A DNA stretch of 10,279 nt from an uncultured Oscillospiraceae bacterium (GTDB taxonomy: Bacteria; Bacillota; Clostridia; Oscillospirales; Acutalibacteraceae): positions 1-10,279 of the forward strand of contig CAJJPG010000062.1 of the NCBI GenBank assembly GCA_905193585.1. The letters run 5' to 3'. The notes beneath the pieces are model-generated. The model was given only the letters and a program-made list of their open reading frames with translations, had not been told where the DNA came from and made no database searches. This document shows, piece after piece, positions 5,892 through 10,279 of the stretch. The position numbers and the translations under genes are program-made. Every line of letters starts with the position of its first letter. Positions within the stretch are counted from its first letter, which is position 1.

Positions 5892-7948
5892 TGAAATTCA
5901 GTTCTTTAAGTGAAAAAAGCGAAAAAATCTACCGCGTCAGAAAGCTTGACGGCGGCATAAATAATTCTGAGCTACCAAACAATATAGCCGATAACGAGCT
6001 GACCAAGGCTGAAAATATGGATTTTTGCGACGGAGTTTTGCAAACAAGACCTGGACTTTCGGCTACCGAATATGATATAATAAAAAATGAAACGGAATCG
6101 TTATTTGAAGAAGTTTCGTATGCTGTTACCGATGTTTCGGTATTTGCGGGCGGCGAAAATAAGCGTTTGGCGTATGAAAAGGCTTATGACGGCGATTCGC
6201 ATTATATTTATTATATGTACTTACTGGGTGCCGACGGTTCAAAGCAGGCTGCCGGTGTAATATACTTTAACCGCATAAGTGACGACAGCTTTTTTACCCC
6301 GTATAGCCTGCTTTTTTACAGCGGCAAGCCCGTAAACGGCGGCGGTATTTTTGCTTTGGTTGCGGCGCGTAATCAATATAATTCCTCTGAATACAGCTAT
6401 AAGGTTTACGAAATTAACAGCGCCTTAAACGCCTGGGATAACACCACAAGCTTTTATGAGCCGGTTATTATGATAAACGGCAGGGGAAACAATTATGAGA
6501 GCGCGAAGGCTACAAATGTGGCATATACTGCTCAGCCCAAGTTTTTAGAAGCAAGAAATATTCTTACAACGCGTTTTAAGGCATATTTCACATCTGACGG
6601 ACATTCGGACACTTTCCGCCTGCCGTACAGCGGGCTTGCAAGCGAATCTGTAATGTGTCGAATATATACAAGCCTTACAGACTACACCGACTGGGTTATA
6701 TATTCAAATTCTACCAGCGATACGCAAACCTTTTACACCGCAAAAATTACAATGCACGTTGACCGCAGCAAGGGTATAATTTATTTTACCGGAGCTGACG
6801 GGAAAAGCTACCCTGTGCCTACAATGAGTATGTACCATGAAAATAACATTTGCGTAAGAGCGGGGAAATTATTTGGGGAAGAAATGAAAGAAATCTGCAC
6901 ACTTACCTGCTGTGCGGCGTATGATTCAAAGCTGGTATTTTCCGGCGGCTCGCAAAGGGGAAGAATTTATTCGGTGCCGTATTCAAATCCGTTATATTTT
7001 TCGGAAAAATCAGTTGCGGATATCGGCAGCGGGGAAAATGGTATAACGGCGCTTTTGAACACAAAGGACGGGATTATCGCCTTTAAGAAAAACGAAGCGT
7101 ATAAGGTTAAAATACGGCATGGCGGCGCACTTAATATGAGCTCGTTGCTTGCAGATGACGACTCGGTATTTTACGAAGGGGACGCAATTTCTCAAACGAA
7201 ATTAGCCGATATAGGCTGTGCCGGCAGGCGCGCCTGCGCGCTGTGCGGCAGTTATCCGGTTTGGCTTGCCGATGACAGCAAAATATACTCAGTAAACACA
7301 TCTTCCGGAAAAATATCAATGATTTCAGCACCGGCAAATAACTTTTTGAGCCGGCTCAGTAATACAGAAAAGCAAAATGCCGCTGCTGTGGGTGAAAACG
7401 GGAAATTCCGATTACTTTTCGGCAGTAAAATGCTTACTGTAGATTACACAGCCGGTGAAAATCAGCATAAGTTTTATATATGGAACTTTGATAAAATCAA
7501 ACCGATTGACATTTTGTTAAACGGTAATGAGCGCAAATATGTATGCACAGGCAGCGACGGTAAGGTGTTGTATTATGCAGCCGAAAACGATGTTAATTCA
7601 GATACAAATATTAAAAGCTCTTACAGCTCCCAACCGGAAATTGAAAGCATTACATTTACGTCGTCATTCTCAACAAAATGCTTTGATTTTGGGGTTTTAT
7701 CAGTCAAAAAGCATATAGAAAGCATTGCAATTTCTTCTGCGGCAAGGGGAATTTTGAAAATAAAACTCACCGGAGATACAACAGAGGAAATATCGGTTTG
7801 TTTAAGCGAAAACCAATATAATTGCAATTCGCTCAGCATTGTACGCCTGATACCGCATATAGGGGCAGTTAAAATGCTCGGGCTGGCTTTTTCTTCTGAA
7901 AGCGGTATGAAAATAGGGGAAATATCATTTAATTACAGAGAGGCATAA
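5891..7948 (+). CDS. Tail hub/DNA stabilisation protein, beta-propeller-like (P22 gp10-like)
   Basis: This is a 685-residue, beta-rich protein. The ATG at 5891 overlaps the previous stop by one base (TAATG), and GGAGG at 5873-5877 serves as the ribosome binding site. The N-terminal segment KLDGGINNSELPNNIADNEL (18-37), with the following ENMDFCDGVLQTRPGL (41-56), is the signature-like opening of phage stabilisation/tail hub proteins: a double Gly, Asn, then the element 'N...F..G.L..RPG'. The middle shows repeated beta-blade patterns, clearest at about 348-375 (LVFSGGSQRGRIYSVPYSNP, then YFSEKS) and in the following NGITALLNTKDGIIAFKKN. This fits a multi-bladed propeller like the packaged-DNA stabilisation hub of short-tailed phages. 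It would bind the adaptor ring and close the vertex or carry receptor-binding parts. No tail-tube or tape-measure gene follows, which favours a short-tail design. Confidence 0.65.
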   Translation: MKFSSLSEKSEKIYRVRKLDGGINNSELPNNIADNELTKAENMDFCDGVLQTRPGLSATEYDIIKNETESLFEEVSYAVTDVSVFAGGENKRLAYEKAYDGDSHYIYYMYLLGADGSKQAAGVIYFNRISDDSFFTPYSLLFYSGKPVNGGGIFALVAARNQYNSSEYSYKVYEINSALNAWDNTTSFYEPVIMINGRGNNYESAKATNVAYTAQPKFLEARNILTTRFKAYFTSDGHSDTFRLPYSGLASESVMCRIYTSLTDYTDWVIYSNSTSDTQTFYTAKITMHVDRSKGIIYFTGADGKSYPVPTMSMYHENNICVRAGKLFGEEMKEICTLTCCAAYDSKLVFSGGSQRGRIYSVPYSNPLYFSEKSVADIGSGENGITALLNTKDGIIAFKKNEAYKVKIRHGGALNMSSLLADDDSVFYEGDAISQTKLADIGCAGRRACALCGSYPVWLADDSKIYSVNTSSGKISMISAPANNFLSRLSNTEKQNAAAVGENGKFRLLFGSKMLTVDYTAGENQHKFYIWNFDKIKPIDILLNGNERKYVCTGSDGKVLYYAAENDVNSDTNIKSSYSSQPEIESITFTSSFSTKCFDFGVLSVKKHIESIAISSAARGILKIKLTGDTTEEISVCLSENQYNCNSLSIVRLIPHIGAVKMLGLAFSSESGMKIGEISFNYREA

Positions 7949-7950
7949 AT

Positions 7951-9144
7951 ATGAAACGAATTTTTATCTGCTTAATTGCATTTTTACTGCTTGTCGGCTG
8001 CACTGTAAGCGCCCCGAAAAATCAAGCGGGCAGGGAAGAACCGACAAAGTATAAGGGTGTTTCAAGCGCAGGCATATGGATATCCTACAGTGAAGTAAAT
8101 GCGATGCTTAAAAGCGAAAACGGGTTTAAGGCGGAATTTGACAAGGCAATACAGAATTGTAAGCAGCTCAATATCGGCAATATTTATCTACATATTCGCT
8201 CACATTGCGATTCGCTTTTTAAATCCGATTATTTTCCGCAAAACAAGCTGGCGCGGGGGCTTGATTACGACCCGTTTGAATATGCGGTAAACGCCTGCAA
8301 AAACAGCGGAATAAAAATTCACGCATGGATAAATCCATACCGAATTAACGCCGCGTTGGACGATGTATCAGCGCTTGATAACGACAGTCCGGCGTATAAA
8401 TGGCTGAACGACGATAACCCCGATAACGATATAAATGTGGTGCGCTGTGGCGGGATATACTTAAATCCCGCCGAAAGCGAGGTAAGGCAGCTTATAATCG
8501 ACGGTATAAGAGAATTGCTTTCAAAATATATTATCGACGGCGTGCACTTCGACGATTATTTTTACCCGACCACCGACCCCGAATTTGATAAAACAAGCTA
8601 TGAGAATTACTGTAAAACCGCCGAAAACCCGATTGAACTTGACGATTGGCGGCGGGCAAATGTAAACACACTGCTTGCGGGCTGCCGCGCGGCAATTAAG
8701 TCGATAGGCGGCGAGAAAGTTGATTTTTCAATAAGCCCCGCGGCGTCAATAGATAAAAATTACACTGATTATTACGCAGATGTCAAATTATGGGTAAAGT
8801 ATGGAATTATGGACACCATAATCCCGCAGCTGTATTTCGGTTTCGATTACCCAAACAAGGATTATTGCTTTGATAACCTGTTGACAGATTGGGTGAGTGT
8901 GGGTAGTACAAATGAAAATGTAAAGCTGGCAATCGGTCTGGCGCCGTATAAGCTCGGCACCGATAACGAGCCCGATACCGCCGAATGGAAAAACGGCACC
9001 GATATTATAGCTCGTCAAATAAAATCGTGCACAAACAACGGTGCTGTTGCAGGATATGTATTATTTTCGTATTCGTCGGTTTTTTCAGAAGCTGTACAGA
9101 CGCAGGAGCAGCTTGAAAAAATTAAAGAAGTAATCGCAAAGTGA
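7951..9144 (+). CDS. Lipoprotein with GHL10 glycoside hydrolase-like domain (DUF187 family)
   Basis: This is a 397-residue predicted surface lipoprotein. Residues 1-17 form a lipoprotein signal (basic MKR, a hydrophobic core, lipobox LVGC with C17). A short disordered linker precedes a TIM-barrel-like domain from about residue 37 to the end. Family marks are GVSSAGIWISYSEV (36-49), HAWINPYR (124-131), IDGVHFDDYFYP (195-206, with the likely catalytic acidic pair D201/D202 nearby), DFSISPA (258-264) and IPQLYFG (291-297). The relative with known activity is E. coli DigH, which cuts denuded peptidoglycan glycan strands; substrate here is inferred. The ATG lies 2 bp after the hub stop, and its GAGAGG site (7938-7943) lies inside that gene, so it is coupled to the phage operon. 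It could loosen the wall for particle entry or exit, alter the surface against other phages, or be a host gene read through. Confidence 0.85.
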   Translation: MKRIFICLIAFLLLVGCTVSAPKNQAGREEPTKYKGVSSAGIWISYSEVNAMLKSENGFKAEFDKAIQNCKQLNIGNIYLHIRSHCDSLFKSDYFPQNKLARGLDYDPFEYAVNACKNSGIKIHAWINPYRINAALDDVSALDNDSPAYKWLNDDNPDNDINVVRCGGIYLNPAESEVRQLIIDGIRELLSKYIIDGVHFDDYFYPTTDPEFDKTSYENYCKTAENPIELDDWRRANVNTLLAGCRAAIKSIGGEKVDFSISPAASIDKNYTDYYADVKLWVKYGIMDTIIPQLYFGFDYPNKDYCFDNLLTDWVSVGSTNENVKLAIGLAPYKLGTDNEPDTAEWKNGTDIIARQIKSCTNNGAVAGYVLFSYSSVFSEAVQTQEQLEKIKEVIAK

Positions 9145-9173
9145 ATTTTAACCGATGTGTTATTTAAATAACT

Positions 9174-9209
9174 AAAAACAGCGGCATTGGAAAAGGTGCT
9201 GCTGTTTTT
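9174..9209. terminator. Bidirectional rho-independent terminator
   Basis: A 13-bp stem pairs 9174-9186 with 9197-9209, with one G-U pair, around a 10-nt loop. A-run 9174-9178 and T-run 9205-9209 give a U-tract on both strands. It lies 30 bp after the lipoprotein stop and also downstream of the convergent minus-strand carboxypeptidase, so it can end both transcripts. Confidence 0.85.
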
Positions 9210-9290
9210 AATTATATCTGAATTATCGACCCTGAATTATAAAAAATGGGATAGGGCAAGCAGTTTGTGGCGACTTAAAATTACATATCC
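9210..9290. other. AT-rich intergenic segment
   Basis: I see no gene here. The only structure is a 9-bp direct repeat, CTGAATTAT at 9218-9226 and 9232-9240, and two TATAAT strings on the minus strand. Any transcript starting at these would run straight into the 9174-9209 terminator. Confidence 0.4.
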
Positions 9291-9320
9291 AATTGCGTGA
9301 AAGAAAAGTTTCGCGCAATT
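9291..9320. repeat. Long intergenic hairpin
   Basis: Positions 9291-9302 pair with 9309-9320 over 12 bp with one G-U type pair, around a 6-nt GAAAAG loop. There is no T-run on either side, so it is not a standard terminator. It directly precedes a strong ribosome-binding-site-like sequence at 9322-9328. It could be an mRNA leader structure, a protein-binding palindrome or a decayed mobile-element end. Confidence 0.5.
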
Positions 9321-9332
9321 AGGGGAGGAAGT

Positions 9333-9416
9333 ATGCGAGGAAAATATTCGATTATCGGTGCGTTTACGTGTATCAGCCGTATTTGCGGGTATCGGTTTAT
9401 AAGTATGAGTTATTAA
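9333..9416 (+). CDS. Possible 27-residue peptide
   Basis: An ATG at 9333 follows GGGGAGG (9322-9328) by 4 nt and opens a 27-codon frame ending in TAA at 9414-9416. The peptide starts MRGKYSIIGAF, has two Cys residues (13 and 18), and is basic and moderately hydrophobic. A strong ribosome binding site in an otherwise empty gap is its only support. I see no promoter and recognise no family. It may be chance. Confidence 0.25.
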   Translation: MRGKYSIIGAFTCISRICGYRFISMSY

Positions 9417-9433
9417 ATGTTTTATTATCCGAT

Positions 9434-10228
9434 TTACTGTACGAATTGCTTATATAAATCTATCTGTCCGTGGATTGCGGGCCAGCGCGAGGAATTTTTC
9501 AGAGTTACAACTATGTATTCGTTTTCGGTAGTATTGTTTTTACCGAACGACGCAATACAAAAGCCGGATTCGTTTACAAAGCCTGTTTTTCCGCCCACGA
9601 TAGTTGCGGTTTCAGGCTCAGTGCCGTACATATAATTAAACAGCGTGGCGCTCATTGGAACGCCGTCTGGGTGTTTATTTGTGGGATTGCTACGGTACTG
9701 GTATGTAGAAAGAATTTTACGGCAGAGCGGATTCTGAATTGCGGTTTCCAATATTACAGCCATATCGTAAGCCGATGTATAGTGGTTCTTATCAAACAGC
9801 CCCGTAACGTTTGTAAAATGGGTGTTTTTAAGACCTAATTCCTCAACCTTTTTATTCATCAGCTCGACAAACTGGGCTTCGCCGCCGGATATTTTGGTTG
9901 CAAGACCCACCGCGGCATCGGCGCCGGACGGCAAAATTGTGCCGTACAGCAGATCGGTCATTTTAATGACCTCGCCGTTCAGAAAGCCAGCAACCGTAGC
10001 CTCGGCTACAAATAACGGGTCGGTAATATCGGTTGTCATGGTGAAAGTGTCGTCATAGCTTTTAATATTTTCCTGCGCGACCAAGAGCGTCATAACCTTT
10101 GTGGTTGACGCCGGATAAAAATGCTCGTTGGCGTTTCGCGCCGCCACTACCCTATGCGTTTCAAGATTGACAATAATTGCCGCGCCCGCATCATTAGTAG
10201 TCGGAATTTCGGCGGTCCCTTCGCCAAA
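9434..10228 (-). CDS. D-alanyl-D-alanine carboxypeptidase (PBP5/DacA family), N terminus disrupted
   Basis: This is a serine-type penicillin-binding protein that trims the terminal D-Ala from peptidoglycan stem peptides outside the membrane. The frame open from 10228 holds the catalytic domain: GAAIIVNLETHRVVAARNAN, then FYPASTTKVMT with the SxxK motif (Ser near 10106-10108), LPSGADAAVGLA where the usual SxN motif reads S-G-A, and VGGKTGF with the KTG triad. Spacing between the three motifs is normal. The protein ends soon after the catalytic domain (LYKQFVQ), without the C-terminal PBP5 domain or membrane anchor. No credible start exists in this frame: a GTG at 10147 has no ribosome binding site and would leave SxxK only 13 residues in. 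The same frame continues upstream past a TAA at 10229-10231 into a signal-peptide end. It is convergent with the phage operon and looks like a host gene, possibly inactivated. Confidence 0.8.
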   Translation of the reverse strand, partial: FGEGTAEIPTTNDAGAAIIVNLETHRVVAARNANEHFYPASTTKVMTLLVAQENIKSYDDTFTMTTDITDPLFVAEATVAGFLNGEVIKMTDLLYGTILPSGADAAVGLATKISGGEAQFVELMNKKVEELGLKNTHFTNVTGLFDKNHYTSAYDMAVILETAIQNPLCRKILSTYQYRSNPTNKHPDGVPMSATLFNYMYGTEPETATIVGGKTGFVNESGFCIASFGKNNTTENEYIVVTLKNSSRWPAIHGQIDLYKQFVQ

Positions 10229-10279
10229 TTAGTATGTTATAAGCGGTTCTTTTGGTTCTTCGGTCACGGCTGATGCGGC
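10229..10279 (-). pseudogene. Upstream fragment of the carboxypeptidase, cut off by an in-frame stop
   Basis: Read on the minus strand in the frame of the carboxypeptidase, this gives AASAVTEEPKEPLITY followed by TAA (10229-10231). AASA looks like the end of a secretion signal (an A-x-A cleavage site), and the charged Pro/Glu stretch looks like the usual linker before the catalytic domain. The rest of the signal peptide and the start codon lie beyond the window. A single change from CAA (Gln) to TAA would explain the break. Confidence 0.6.

Noticed and set aside
9470..9838. Plus-strand open frame opposite the carboxypeptidase
   Set aside because: The minus strand here carries clear SxxK and KTG motifs, so the plus-strand frame is a shadow.

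Overview
The window looks like a piece of a Clostridia-type Firmicute chromosome (Oscillospirales/Ruminococcaceae-like is my best guess). The reasons are strong AGGAGG-type ribosome binding sites, a moderate and uneven GC content, hairpin-rich intergenic repeats of the kind common in gut Clostridia, and protein sequences that read like Clostridial gut phage families. It carries a phage head-and-packaging cassette beside a host cell-wall gene. The taxonomic call is inference; no rRNA or tRNA gene is present.

Layout. Positions 1-313 are non-coding: a terminator-like hairpin at 1-34, then a compound repeat of short hairpins. Positions 314-9144 form one tightly packed plus-strand gene run: a small terminase-like protein, large terminase (TerL), a one-helix membrane protein, scaffold, major capsid protein with a C-terminal Ig-like domain, portal, a head-tail adaptor-like protein, a 685-residue tail-hub/stabilisation-like protein, and a lipoprotein with a GHL10 glycosidase-like domain. 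Genes overlap or nearly touch. The one larger gap, after the capsid gene, holds a stable hairpin. A strong two-way terminator at 9174-9209 ends the run. Positions 9210-9433 hold another long hairpin and a possible 27-codon ORF. From 9434 to the window end, on the minus strand, lies a D-Ala-D-Ala carboxypeptidase (PBP5/DacA family) whose reading frame is broken by an in-frame TAA near its N terminus.

How the genes fit together. The terminase pair would recognise and pump DNA through the portal into a shell of capsid protein built on the scaffold, and the adaptor and hub would close the portal vertex. No tail tube, tape measure, baseplate, integrase, repressor, holin or endolysin lies between the two flanking terminators. 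The cassette therefore encodes at most a short-tailed particle or a head-only module. The GHL10 lipoprotein is 2 bp behind the hub gene with its ribosome binding site inside it, so it is probably co-expressed with the particle genes.

Most notable points: TerL has no ATG, GTG or TTG that keeps its Walker A motif (an AUU start fits best); capsid precedes portal in the gene order; the capsid protein carries a built-in Ig-like domain; a wall-glycosidase lipoprotein is coupled to phage structural genes; and the neighbouring carboxypeptidase has a nonsense codon.
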